A stretch of DNA of 38,799 nt, from assembly GCA_001724175.1 (NCBI GenBank), contig MEDT01000253.1:1-38799 (forward strand), written 5' to 3'. Below the pieces are notes generated by a model that saw only the letters and a program-made list of their open reading frames with translations, had not been told where the DNA came from and searched no databases. Shown one piece after another: positions 1-9,116 of the stretch; positions within the stretch are counted from its first letter, which is position 1, and each line of letters opens with the position of its first letter. The DNA is from Cytophagaceae bacterium SCN 52-12 (GTDB taxonomy: Bacteria > Bacteroidota > Bacteroidia > Cytophagales > Spirosomataceae). The position numbers were made by a program, and so were the translations under genes.

Positions 1-1380
1 ATCTGTATGAGTGATTATTAAATAATCAAACGCTTCAGGATTTATCTTAAGACCGGTAAGGAAAGCGGACGTATTAGTGCTCTGCTGAAGTAAACTGCGG
101 TTTACTTCATAAATCCGGGATGAGGTTACGGATTGGATGCTTTGACCGGCTACCAGAGAAAGTCTCAGAGGACTTTCACTATTTTTAATGGCATCAAATG
201 TTAAGGTATTGCTGTTCTGATTCGTATTGTTTATCAGCTTGGCTGATGATGGATCGGAAATATCAAAAACTCTTGTGTCCGCCGGAACGTTGGAAATTGT
301 AATTTTTCTTCTGCCGGCCGCCGAGTTCGGAAATAAAAAGAATTTAGCAGGAACACTTCCCATATCAAGTGTCTGGGAATAGGTGAATTTATAGAATGAA
401 AAACCGAATACATCTCCTTCTCCGCTTCCGGTGGCTTTAAATCCTATAAATGTGGTGCCGGTCGACGACACATTCTTGTTGATTTCAAGGCTCTTTTTAT
501 TGCTGAGCCCTTCATATCTGGAAAAGCTGTGACTGGCCACTTCCTTATCGGGAGAAAACAACCCCGCATTATCTATGCTGGCAGATACAGTAGCCTGATG
601 GCTAAGATCTCCGTTGCCGTGCAATGCATATTCCAATTCCACGAAACTTCCGGTTCCCTGGAAAAAGCCTGGCAACGTTACAGATTGTCTGAACTCGGAA
701 GGTATGCTGCCATTGCCAGATCCGGCAATACGATATATATATGCATTAACCGGCTGATAAAAGCTATGATTCAGTTCGTTGGTAGAAGCCGTAGAACCTG
801 TGGAGGAAGAAAAAGCAAAAATACTTCCTACGCGTCTGTCGTCCCCTCCCCATGTACTGTTATTTTTGATGATCGTGTTAATATGGAACGCTTCAGGCTC
901 AGCGCCGGTCTGGCTGCTCCCATCAACAATACTCATTCTTTTAGGATTGGAGGCAGTAGAAAAAAAGTGAGAGCCTTCTTCAGAAAAGAAACTGGTAGTT
1001 TTATCAAGACGGGCAGTCTGGTTCTCATCAGGTCCCCCGGTGACGGAATTTCTGAAAAGAAGGGCGTCAGAGACGCCATCGTTCTTACGCCCGTAAAAAA
1101 CCACGTTATCGGAATCAATATACAAAGCGATCTGTTCTCCCCGGAACCACGCCGCAACGTTCTGAGCTGTAAGACCAGGTACTTTTTCAGCCAGCGTGCT
1201 CAACGGAATCTTATACATTCCATCTTCTGTAATTCCGACCCTCACATATCCTTTACTATAATCTATCCACTCATTGCCATACGGGTTATCGGTCCATGGG
1301 GAAAGATCTTGCTCTTGCGCTGTTATCGAATTACTTAACGTGACCAGGAGGAAAAGAAGAAGTAGATTTTTGATCTTCAT
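1..1380 (-). CDS. PorU/gingipain-like (peptidase C25 type) secreted protein, N-terminal part, cut by window edge
   Basis: Reading the minus strand from the ATG at 1378-1380 gives 460 uninterrupted codons to base 1, so this is the N-terminal part of a larger protein. It begins with a signal peptide (MKIKN, a run of leucines, then SITAQ) and continues with NPYGNEWIDYSKGYVRVGI and a region rich in GEQIALYID and VVFYGRKNDG. These are typical of the N-terminal region of C25/gingipain-like proteins and PorU-type sortases of the type IX secretion system (family knowledge). The last visible residues, EAFDYLIITHTD, look like the start of the C25 catalytic domain, which lies outside the window. The reading frame is clearly more AT-rich than the genes to its right. 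PorU, PorU2 or a gingipain-like protease cannot be told apart without the catalytic half. Confidence 0.75.
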   Translation of the reverse strand, partial: MKIKNLLLLFLLVTLSNSITAQEQDLSPWTDNPYGNEWIDYSKGYVRVGITEDGMYKIPLSTLAEKVPGLTAQNVAAWFRGEQIALYIDSDNVVFYGRKNDGVSDALLFRNSVTGGPDENQTARLDKTTSFFSEEGSHFFSTASNPKRMSIVDGSSQTGAEPEAFHINTIIKNNSTWGGDDRRVGSIFAFSSSTGSTASTNELNHSFYQPVNAYIYRIAGSGNGSIPSEFRQSVTLPGFFQGTGSFVELEYALHGNGDLSHQATVSASIDNAGLFSPDKEVASHSFSRYEGLSNKKSLEINKNVSSTGTTFIGFKATGSGEGDVFGFSFYKFTYSQTLDMGSVPAKFFLFPNSAAGRRKITISNVPADTRVFDISDPSSAKLINNTNQNSNTLTFDAIKNSESPLRLSLVAGQSIQSVTSSRIYEVNRSLLQQSTNTSAFLTGLKINPEAFDYLIITHTD

Positions 1381-1711
1381 AGTAAACTTTGTTTAACGGT
1401 GAGCGCAGGATATTTTATAATGGGTAAAATTATTTCTAATTCGCTTTAAAATTATTTCTGATCCGCCTTATTATAAGGATGTTCAGAGACAAAAATATGT
1501 ATTTTGGTACATAAATCCAGTACTTCCTGATAAAAACTTCATCTTTGTAATTAAATGGTTATAGTGCAATCGGATGGGATTCGGGGATGTGCCGGAAGCC
1601 GTGGCGGATATCGTTGCTTTAACCTGTCGTGATGCCGCAGGAGTAGAAATATTTCCGGGAAGTTACGGGGAAAAACAAGCGCGCTTTCATACGTTTTAGA
1701 ACATAAAGAAA
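1381..1711. other. Divergent intergenic region between PorU-like gene and phospholipase C
   Basis: This 331-base stretch separates two divergent genes. The half next to the PorU-like gene is AT-rich and carries the direct repeats listed separately. A possible -7 box for the rightward gene, CATCTTTG at 1540-1547, fits TAnnTTTG with one mismatch but has no TTG at the usual distance upstream. No small gene, RNA or terminator was recognised. Confidence 0.4.
1425..1466. promoter_or_regulatory. Tandem 20-bp direct repeat with 22-bp period (possible regulator site)
   Basis: TAAAATTATTTCTRATYCGC occurs at 1425-1444 and again at 1447-1466, differing at two positions. The 22-bp period puts both copies on the same face of the helix, as in direct-repeat sites of response regulators such as the LytTR type. 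The site lies 45-86 bases upstream of the PorU-like start codon. Its role in regulation is inferred. Confidence 0.45.
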
Positions 1712-3898
1712 ATGCAAAACCTTGACCGACGGAAATTTATCAAAACAGCGGCCAAAGCCGGGCTTGCCAATGCGCTCTGGCCGGCGCTTATCAAAAAGGC
1801 TTTGGCTGTGGAGGCCAGCAGCAAAACCGGAACGATCAGAGATGTACGCCACATTGTTATCCTGATGCAGGAGAACAGGTCGTTTGATCATTATTTCGGC
1901 ACGATGCGCGGCGTAAGAGGCTTCGGCGATCGTTTCCCGATACCCTTGGAAAGCGGCGAGCGCGCCTTCCACCAGTCGGACGGGAAGCGTATAGTGCCTC
2001 CGTATCGGGCCAACCGGAATACGAGCAACGCAGCTCTTATCAGCGGTACACCGCACGATTTTCCTGATATGCAGGCGGCCTGGAACCAGGGGAAATACGG
2101 GTTCTGGCCCTTGTTTAAGACGCCTTATTCCATGGCTTACTATACGCGCGAGGAAATTCCTTTCCAATATGCACTTGCCGAATCATTCACGATATGCGAC
2201 GCCTATCACTGCTCGGTAGCGACCGGAACGGACCCCAACCGCATCGTGTTCTGGTCCGGGTCTAATTTTGATCCTGAAAAAAGGGCTTCCGGGATCAATT
2301 GCACCGACCAGCACTCCGAACCGGTGAACCTGCGCTGCTGGGTCGACAATAAAATGCCCGACCCCGGGTACAGCTACCGGGGGAACGCTTTTACCTGGGA
2401 CACCATTCCCGATGTGTTGGAAAAGGCCGGCGTAAGCTGGCGGATCTACCAGGATCCCAACAATAACTGGTCGGGCGCCATGCACGGATGCCTTGCTTTC
2501 GAAAGCTTCCGATCTGCCAGGCCGGGTTCGCCTGTGTATGAAAACGGTATGAAGCATTGGTCGCTCGATTCTTTCACGAATGACGTTAAAAACAACAGCC
2601 TCCCGGAGGTTTGCTGGGTACTGCCTGCGAAAGATGATTCGGAGCATCCCGGCGCTCCCTCGAGCCCTTACCGCGGCGCTGATTTTACCCACCGGGTGCT
2701 GGAAGCGCTCCTGACCAATACGGAAGTATGGAGCAAGACGGTTTTCTTCCTGACGTTTGATGAAAACGACGGGCTTTTTGATCATATCCCCGCACCGGCC
2801 GTACCCTCGTATAACCTGGATAACACGCTTGCCGGTAAATCTACCATCGATCTGGCAGGTATGTATTTTCATAACGACAAAGGTACTGAGCGGTTTGCCG
2901 ACCCGTTTGTCCGGGGAGCGGTAGACGAAAAAGGGAAGCCGCTCAAAACCCGGATTTACCAGGATGCGAGAGATACTATTTCCGGCCCGTTACGTCCCTG
3001 GGGAATGGGCCCTCGCGTACCGATGTACATCATTTCGCCGTGGAGCAAGGGCGGATGGGTGAATTCGGAGGTGGCAGATCATACTTCGGTCGGACAGTTC
3101 ATTGAAAAGCGGTTCGGCGTCGTATTGCCGGCAATCAGCCCCTGGCATCGGGCGGTCAGCGGCGACCTGACCTCCGCCTTTAATTTCGCGAACCCGAACA
3201 GCCCGGATTTCCCGGCCATGCCGCCGACATCCGACTACCAGATGCTGGATGAAGCTTCCAAAAAGCTGCCTAAGGCGGCGGCGCCCGAGCAGCCCTCGTC
3301 GCTGTACCAGGAACGGGGCGTACGTTTTTCAAAAGCTTTACCCTACCAATTGGATGTGCAGCTCCGGGATTCCGACAGCGAACGTCATGTTACGCTGGAG
3401 TTTAAGAACCGGGGCCGGGCCGGGGCGGTGTTTCACGTATATGACCTGTACCACCTGGAGAGGATCCCGAAAAGATATACCGTCGAGGCCGGTAAGCGCC
3501 TGGAAGACAGCTGGAATACTGAAAAAGATGACGGGCGCTATGACCTGGAAATATTCGGACCCAACGGCTTTTTCCGGAAATACAAGGGCGGCCCCGAGTT
3601 TGCCGGCCTGGAGGCGGTGCTTACCTGCGATGCAAAGAAGGGAGGCATCGCGCTGGACCTCGTCAACAGGAGTAAGGAGAGCAAAGATATTGAGATAAAA
3701 GCCAATGCCTATGGATATAAAGGCTCGGAAGAAAAGCTCAAAGCCGGCGGCAAGCTTCGTAAGCAGTGGACGCTCTCCGAAAGCGGCAACTGGTATGATT
3801 TTTCGGTCATACTGAGGAACGGGGGACTTTACCGCTTTGCCGGCAGGGTGGAAACAGGGAAAGACAGCATCAGTGATCCGGCTATGGGGATTTCGTAA
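1712..3898 (+). CDS. Phosphocholine-specific phospholipase C family protein, Tat-exported
   Basis: The 728-residue product matches bacterial phosphocholine-type phospholipase C (PlcH/PlcN, AcpA superfamily), which hydrolyses phospholipid head groups outside the cytoplasm. A twin-arginine signal with DRRKFIKTA at residues 5-13 implies folded export by Tat. The catalytic domain shows the metal-site motif QENRSFDHYFG (53-63), TPHDF (113-117), CSVATGTDPNR (167-177) with the Thr/Ser-type nucleophile region, and a later TFDENDGLFDH. Two beta-sandwich repeats of the family C-terminal type (DUF756-like) follow from about residue 520. The length is normal for the family. The gene stands alone on the plus strand and ends 9 bases from the convergent DUF1501 gene. 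Whether it acts on phosphatidylcholine, sphingomyelin or another phosphodiester cannot be read from sequence. Confidence 0.9.
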   Translation: MQNLDRRKFIKTAAKAGLANALWPALIKKALAVEASSKTGTIRDVRHIVILMQENRSFDHYFGTMRGVRGFGDRFPIPLESGERAFHQSDGKRIVPPYRANRNTSNAALISGTPHDFPDMQAAWNQGKYGFWPLFKTPYSMAYYTREEIPFQYALAESFTICDAYHCSVATGTDPNRIVFWSGSNFDPEKRASGINCTDQHSEPVNLRCWVDNKMPDPGYSYRGNAFTWDTIPDVLEKAGVSWRIYQDPNNNWSGAMHGCLAFESFRSARPGSPVYENGMKHWSLDSFTNDVKNNSLPEVCWVLPAKDDSEHPGAPSSPYRGADFTHRVLEALLTNTEVWSKTVFFLTFDENDGLFDHIPAPAVPSYNLDNTLAGKSTIDLAGMYFHNDKGTERFADPFVRGAVDEKGKPLKTRIYQDARDTISGPLRPWGMGPRVPMYIISPWSKGGWVNSEVADHTSVGQFIEKRFGVVLPAISPWHRAVSGDLTSAFNFANPNSPDFPAMPPTSDYQMLDEASKKLPKAAAPEQPSSLYQERGVRFSKALPYQLDVQLRDSDSERHVTLEFKNRGRAGAVFHVYDLYHLERIPKRYTVEAGKRLEDSWNTEKDDGRYDLEIFGPNGFFRKYKGGPEFAGLEAVLTCDAKKGGIALDLVNRSKESKDIEIKANAYGYKGSEEKLKAGGKLRKQWTLSESGNWYDFSVILRNGGLYRFAGRVETGKDSISDPAMGIS

Positions 3899-3907
3899 GA
3901 AAAGATT

Positions 3908-5326
3908 CTACGCAAACAGCTCCATAACAGCTTCTCCTTTCCCATCCGGTGTCGTATAAAACGGCCTCTTTTCGACCTCGTACTGCGTGTCCGGAGGTAT
4001 CCCCAACGCGTGGTAGATCGTCTGGTGGACCTGGTCTATCTTTACCGGGTTTTCTATGGTTTTGCACGGGCGCTCGTCGGCTGTTTTCCCGTAAACAAAT
4101 CCTTTTTTGATGCCTCCTCCGAACATCAGCATCGAGCACCCGTCGGTAAAGTGCCGGTGCATGCCGTAGAACTTCATGTCGGAAAGTATATCGGGCTGGT
4201 TGACTTGCTCCTGCACCTTGGCATCGGGCCGTCCTTCTACCATCATGTCCCTGCTGAACTCGCTGGCCAGCACGATAAGCGTACGGTCAAGATGGCCGCT
4301 TTGGTCGAGATCTTTGATCAGCCGGGCTACCGGGCGGTCGATCAGCTCTTTCATGCCTTTCAGCCGGGTATGCCCGTTTTCGTGGGTATCCCAGCCCATA
4401 AAGGGCTCGTATTCCGTAGTCACGCTTATAAACCTGGCCCCCTGCTCGGTGAGCCTCCTGGCCAGCAGGCATCCAAGCCCGAAGCGCCCGGTGTTATAGG
4501 CATCGTAAGACTCTTTAGGCTCATTGCTCAGGTCAAAAGCCTTCGATTCCGGAGAATTCAGCAGCATGTAAGCCTGCTCCATGGATCTTCTCAGCGATTC
4601 TTTCTGGTAATCGCTCCCGTATTCGCCCGCCGGTCCTTTGCTGATCAGGTCGTTGTAAAGCTGGTTCCGCCTTTCGAAGCGCCTGGCATCCATTCCTACC
4701 GGCGGCCTGACGCTTTCAAGTCCCTGGCTGGGATCGGGTATCAGGAAGGGACCGTATTCGTTGCCGAGGAAGCCGGCCGTATGAAAGGCTTTGAGCTCTT
4801 CGGCTTCTCCTACGGTAAACCGCTGACCGATATTGACAAACGCCGGTATGACCGGGTTTTTAGGTCCCAGCTCTTTGGCGATCCACGACCCGATATGCGG
4901 GGCGGCTACGGTCTGCGGCGGCTCGTAGCAGGTGTGCCAGTGATACTGGTGCCTGGAGTGCAGGATGTGCCCCATATCGGCGGCGACGTATGACCGGATC
5001 AGCGTACCCTTATCCAGCACTCCGGCTATAGACTCCAGTCCCTCCGAAAGAAAGATCCCTTCGAGCGCCGTCGGGATAGATCTGAACGTGCTGAGCACCC
5101 GGTTGCCTTCCATGTCTTTTTCGAAAGGCGTATAGCGCTTGGGGTCAAAAGTTTCGGTGTGGGCCATTCCGCCTGCCATCCACAGCAGGATCACGGTATC
5201 GGCGGTGGCGTTGCCTGCGGCCTTCCGGCGGCTGCACCCGGTCAGCAGCGACGGAACAGGAGCTCCCGCTGCGAGCGCCGCTATGGCAGCAGCGCCTGTA
5301 TTTCTGATAAAACTTCTGCGGTCCAT
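3908..5326 (-). CDS. DUF1501 family protein, Tat/lipoprotein signal
   Basis: The product belongs to the DUF1501 family, distantly related to the alkaline phosphatase/sulfatase fold, of unknown activity. I chose the ATG at 5324-5326, which gives 472 residues and starts with MDRRSFIRNTG, a twin-arginine signal, followed by a lipobox-like LLTGC. The longer frame begins at a TTG and would bury that signal. Family hallmarks are VILLWMAGGMAHTETFDPK near the N-terminus, DMGHILHSRHQYHWHTCYEPP, VTTEYEPFMGWDTHENGH and LIVLASEFSRDMMVEGR. It is the last gene of a three-gene minus-strand set with a cytochrome/DUF1549-DUF1553 protein and a sialidase-like protein. DUF1501 genes commonly neighbour DUF1549/DUF1553 genes in planctomycetes and Bacteroidota, suggesting a joint but unknown extracytoplasmic role. 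Confidence 0.88.
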   Translation of the reverse strand: MDRRSFIRNTGAAAIAALAAGAPVPSLLTGCSRRKAAGNATADTVILLWMAGGMAHTETFDPKRYTPFEKDMEGNRVLSTFRSIPTALEGIFLSEGLESIAGVLDKGTLIRSYVAADMGHILHSRHQYHWHTCYEPPQTVAAPHIGSWIAKELGPKNPVIPAFVNIGQRFTVGEAEELKAFHTAGFLGNEYGPFLIPDPSQGLESVRPPVGMDARRFERRNQLYNDLISKGPAGEYGSDYQKESLRRSMEQAYMLLNSPESKAFDLSNEPKESYDAYNTGRFGLGCLLARRLTEQGARFISVTTEYEPFMGWDTHENGHTRLKGMKELIDRPVARLIKDLDQSGHLDRTLIVLASEFSRDMMVEGRPDAKVQEQVNQPDILSDMKFYGMHRHFTDGCSMLMFGGGIKKGFVYGKTADERPCKTIENPVKIDQVHQTIYHALGIPPDTQYEVEKRPFYTTPDGKGEAVMELFA

Positions 5327-5429
5327 ATTTTCAGACAACTCGAAAGTCTGCTTAAAGTTATGTAAATCAGGGATAAATGCCAATGTCGCCGGTCCCCGGG
5401 ACTTTATCAACCGCGAAGCGGTGACATGA

Positions 5430-7784
5430 TTATAAGATAAGCTGGAATTCAGGTGAAAGCGTAACCGCCCATACGAGATCCTGGATCCCTTCTTCGTCGG
5501 GGCTGTCGCCCAGGATTTTCAGGGCGGCCGACAGTTCTCCGCCGGTAGGAGCACGGCCGTATGCCTTCAGGTAGAGGGCTTCGACGAGCTCGTTGGACGC
5601 CGGGTATTTTTTTCTCCATTCTTTCGACCCGGCTTTCAGCGTTTCATAGAAGGTCGTCCCGTTTGTAAGCTCCAGGGCCTGGAGCAGGTTGGCCTGCGTG
5701 GCGCGGCTCGTGCTTACGGTTTCCCGGTTGGGCCTTCCGAGTGCGGTGAGGAATTTGTCGTTGACAACCAGGGAAGCCCGTGGAAAGGGGATGTTTTCCC
5801 GGATGTTTTCAGGGAGCCGCTTGAGCGCCAGGGCCGTGTCGCCGTAAACCGGATGGAAGGTAATGCTGACAGCGTCTGCAAACTGCTCGGCGCTGAGCCG
5901 CCTGCGAATCATCCCGGTAAACCTGAAGCTTTCCGAAACCAGCTCTTCCGGTTCTGTGACCGATACGGATTTAAGCTGGTAGGTTTTCGAGGTCAGGATC
6001 TGGTAAAGCAGCCTTTTGATATCATAACCGTTTGCGGAAAAATCATAGGCCAGCCAGTCCAGCAGGTCTTCGCTCCACGGCAAATTATCCATGGCATCCA
6101 CGGGCTCGACAATACCGCGGCCCATTACCTGCGCCCATATGCGGTTAACGAGTGTCCTGTAGAGACGGCCGTCGCCGGGCTGGGTCAAGAAATCAGCCAG
6201 CTCCTTCAGCCGCTGCTCTGTCGGGGCGTCGGCGCTGATCTCGCCCAGTTCGGGGAACAAAACCCGGCCGCGGGCTATTTTGCCGGTAGGCACGTCGCAG
6301 CGATGAATTTCGAGCGTGGAGTCGGCAAAGATGGAGGCGAAGCTGTAGGCGTCTTCGAGCTTCCAGTCGCTGATAAAGCTGTCGTGGCAGGAGGCGCATT
6401 TCAGGTTAAGCCCCAGGAAAACCTGGGCGACGTTCTGGGCCGCCTGCATCTGGGTGCTCTGGCTCGAGTTGATGGTGCCCCGCCATTTGATCCCTTTTAT
6501 AAATCCTTCCGACTCTTTGGAAGGGCTGAGGAGCTCTTTCACAAACCAGTTGTAGGGTTTGTTATCGCGCAGTGAGGCGTAGAGCCACCGTGTGATGTCA
6601 AATCTGCCGCCGGTAATATAACCTGTTCCGGAATAATCGTTCCTGAGCACGTCGTTCCAGAAGGTCAGCCAGTGCTGCGCATAGTCTTCGTCGCGCTTCA
6701 GGAGCTTCCTGACGAGCTGCTCCCGTTTATCGGCAACCGTTTCTTTCACGAAGGCGTCGACCTCTTCGGGAGCCGGTAAAAGGCCGGTTACGTCCAGGTA
6801 CACTCTCCGGATGTAGGTACGGTCGTCGGCAGCCTGCGGCCAGGCGATCTCATTTTTCCTGAAATAGGCGTTTACAAACCGGTCGATCGGCTCTGTATAA
6901 AGCCCTTCGGCCGGCGGAATTTCCGGCAGCCGCGGTTCAAGCGCCGCGACCCTGTAGATGCTTTTTACTTTTCCTTCCGGCCAGGGTGCTCCTTTTTCGA
7001 TCCACATCGACAGGATATCGATCTCCTCCCGGCTGAGCAGCTTGCCTTTGGAGGGCATCACTTCCTTGTGCCCGGCGGGCAGCGAGATCCTGCGGATCAG
7101 CTCGCTTTTTTCCGGCTCGCCGGGAATAAGGGCCGGGCCGCTTTCCCCGCCTGCGAAAATCGCTTCTTTGCCATCCAGCCGGAGCCCGCCTTTTTTCTTC
7201 GCCTCTCCGTGGCAGTTCGTACAGTTGTGGGCCAGTATGGTTCTTACTTCCAGGTTCAGATCCTCTACCTGCTTCGGGGTGAGGGTTTCTCCGAAGCCGG
7301 CGAAGGAAATCCCGGTACCTGTTCCCGATAAGGCGGAAGGGCGTTCCGCGCCGGGCAGCACGCCGGTAATATAATCTTCTCCATGGGTGATCATGGCGCC
7401 GTAGTGGCCCGCCACCGTTACTCCTGCTATAGTGGCAAGCAGCAGGGGGCGGTAAATGCGGTAATTCCCTGCCGAAAAGAAGTACAGGGCCAGGACGGAG
7501 AGGAGCAGCGTGGCTACTCCTGCCCAGCGGTGGATTTCCAGGTTTGCTCCTTCAGCGCCTTCCTGGCCGGCAAGCATCCATCCGAAGACGACCGCGAAGA
7601 GCGCCGATATCGCGCCTGTCCAGAGCAATAGCCGGACTGCCGGGAGAAAAGGATTTGACTGCTTCCGCCACGCCAGGATTTCCATAAGCGCGGCCACACA
7701 CAATATGGCGATGGGAAAATGAACAACGAGAGGGTGTAATCTGCCGAACAGCTGCCAGAGCCAGAAAGGATCGGTAGAAGCCAT
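5430..7784 (-). CDS. Membrane-anchored c-type cytochrome / DUF1549-DUF1553 protein
   Basis: This is a long multidomain protein of about 784 residues from the ATG at 7782-7784. The N-terminal 150 residues hold four hydrophobic helices beginning with LFGRLHPLVVHFPIAIL, a DUF2231-like membrane unit. Then comes a haem-binding CTNCH (about 188-192) of the planctomycete-type cytochrome C domain, a DUF1549 region from about residue 300 (PIDRFVNAYFRKN, YLDVTGLLP), a second CASCH (about 463-467) and a DUF1553 region with LVNRIWAQVMGRGIVEPVD. An alternative GTG start at 7868 would overlap the upstream stop by four bases and add 28 residues. The ATG is preferred because the membrane domain normally starts there. 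Electron transfer coupled to an unknown envelope reaction is likely. Confidence 0.85.
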   Translation of the reverse strand: MASTDPFWLWQLFGRLHPLVVHFPIAILCVAALMEILAWRKQSNPFLPAVRLLLWTGAISALFAVVFGWMLAGQEGAEGANLEIHRWAGVATLLLSVLALYFFSAGNYRIYRPLLLATIAGVTVAGHYGAMITHGEDYITGVLPGAERPSALSGTGTGISFAGFGETLTPKQVEDLNLEVRTILAHNCTNCHGEAKKKGGLRLDGKEAIFAGGESGPALIPGEPEKSELIRRISLPAGHKEVMPSKGKLLSREEIDILSMWIEKGAPWPEGKVKSIYRVAALEPRLPEIPPAEGLYTEPIDRFVNAYFRKNEIAWPQAADDRTYIRRVYLDVTGLLPAPEEVDAFVKETVADKREQLVRKLLKRDEDYAQHWLTFWNDVLRNDYSGTGYITGGRFDITRWLYASLRDNKPYNWFVKELLSPSKESEGFIKGIKWRGTINSSQSTQMQAAQNVAQVFLGLNLKCASCHDSFISDWKLEDAYSFASIFADSTLEIHRCDVPTGKIARGRVLFPELGEISADAPTEQRLKELADFLTQPGDGRLYRTLVNRIWAQVMGRGIVEPVDAMDNLPWSEDLLDWLAYDFSANGYDIKRLLYQILTSKTYQLKSVSVTEPEELVSESFRFTGMIRRRLSAEQFADAVSITFHPVYGDTALALKRLPENIRENIPFPRASLVVNDKFLTALGRPNRETVSTSRATQANLLQALELTNGTTFYETLKAGSKEWRKKYPASNELVEALYLKAYGRAPTGGELSAALKILGDSPDEEGIQDLVWAVTLSPEFQLIL

Positions 7785-7864
7785 AAATTGTGAGTTATAT
7801 GGTTTTTTTTGAAATATAAAGGTAACAAGAAGATCGGAACTCCGTATGCCCGGAATGCGGAGGC

Positions 7865-9019
7865 TCACTTTTTTATGGCAAAGCCTGACGGGATTACTTC
7901 AAAGCGGATGGTTTCGTAGGGGCTTTTTTCTCCGGCTTCGTACAGTACACCGATATTTTTACCCGGCAGGACCGCCAGGCTAGAGTATGCCGACGGACCG
8001 GGATACAGGGTTTTGATCGCCGGCCAGGTTTTTCCGTCGTCATAGCTGGCGCGGAGGGTCATGTTGTGTCTTTTTTGAGTGCTGGCGGGATTAAGGAACA
8101 GGAGAATGCCGGCCGGGTTTTTGCTGTCGGGCCAGGAATAGCGAATGATCGACGCCTGGCAAACCGGTTCGACAAGCTCGGGCGCGTCTGCCGGTGCGGT
8201 CCAGCTTTCGCCGCCGTCGTAGCTGACCGAATGCGTACGGAATCCGCGCCCGTAATAAGACCTTATGTTCATGAGCAGCGTGCCGTTCCCGTCGGCCAGC
8301 TCTGCTACCTGGCATTCGTTGGATCTGGGCGTGATCAGCCCTCCGAGCTGCCAGGTTTTTCCATGGTCGTCGCTGTAGATGACATGGGAGCCGTATTCGT
8401 AAGGCCCGCCCCTCACTTTGCCGTTCGGATCGTCGTAGCTGAAATCGCAGGGGATTACCAGGCGCCCTTTCCTCGGACCGTGCTTCACCTGGATGCCTGT
8501 GCCAGGGCCGGTGGCGCACCAGCCCCACTCCGGCTTTTTGGTCGTTGCGGTAATGTCTGCCGGCTCCGACCAGGTGAGCCCGTCGTCATCGCTTCCGGAT
8601 ACCCAGACCGTCCGCGTTCCCTTAGCTGTTTTTTTGATGATATCGCCCTCGTGGTCGTCTCCCCGGTTATGGGTAAGAAGCAGCCAGATCGTGCCCGTCT
8701 CTTCATCGACGACAGGGCAGGGGTTGCCGCAGGTATTGGCGCCGTCGTCCCAGATCACTTTTTGCCCGCTCCAGGTTTTGCCGTTATCGGTAGAGCGTTT
8801 GAGCAGGATGTCGATGTTCCCCGCGTCGCCGGCGCCGTCTTTCCGTCCTTCACAGAACGCCAGCAGCGTGCCTTTTTTGGTGACGACCAGCGCCGGAATG
8901 CGATAGGAGGAATATCCTGACTCTCCTGCGGTGAATAACCCGGCCGGGCTTTGTGAGTAAATTATTGTGGATTTGCCAATGGCTAACAGAGATAAGCACA
9001 GGAGTATTTTTAAGGTCAT
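7865..9019 (-). CDS. Sialidase-like (exo-alpha-sialidase, BNR repeat) secreted protein
   Basis: This is a six-bladed-propeller sialidase-type protein (GH33-like). Starting at the ATG at 9017-9019 gives 384 residues with a clean signal peptide (MTLKILLCLSLLAIGKS). A longer frame from 9046 puts nine extra residues before it. The sequence has the arginine motif YRIPAL early on, the EGR motif shortly after, and five Asp boxes: STDNGKTW, SDDDGLTW, SDDHGKTW, SYDGGESW and SYDDGKTW. These are the family signatures for cleaving terminal sialic acids, but many Bacteroidota and planctomycete relatives have unknown substrates. It leads the minus-strand set with the DUF1549/DUF1553 and DUF1501 genes, so it may serve that system and not host-glycan foraging. 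No sialic-acid catabolic genes are in the window. Confidence 0.85.
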   Translation of the reverse strand: MTLKILLCLSLLAIGKSTIIYSQSPAGLFTAGESGYSSYRIPALVVTKKGTLLAFCEGRKDGAGDAGNIDILLKRSTDNGKTWSGQKVIWDDGANTCGNPCPVVDEETGTIWLLLTHNRGDDHEGDIIKKTAKGTRTVWVSGSDDDGLTWSEPADITATTKKPEWGWCATGPGTGIQVKHGPRKGRLVIPCDFSYDDPNGKVRGGPYEYGSHVIYSDDHGKTWQLGGLITPRSNECQVAELADGNGTLLMNIRSYYGRGFRTHSVSYDGGESWTAPADAPELVEPVCQASIIRYSWPDSKNPAGILLFLNPASTQKRHNMTLRASYDDGKTWPAIKTLYPGPSAYSSLAVLPGKNIGVLYEAGEKSPYETIRFEVIPSGFAIKK

Positions 9020-9116
9020 AGCTTTGGCAGGGTACGGAGAGCGCATGCCTAAAGATATAAATAATTTCTATTGTGTAGGATGGTTTTTTTGAGCTCATCC
9101 GGCTTGACTTTCCGAA

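Noticed and set aside
529..1338. Open frame of 269 codons on the plus strand
   Set aside because: It is antisense to the continuous PorU-like frame, has no recognisable domains, and the minus-strand reading gives a signal peptide and family motifs.
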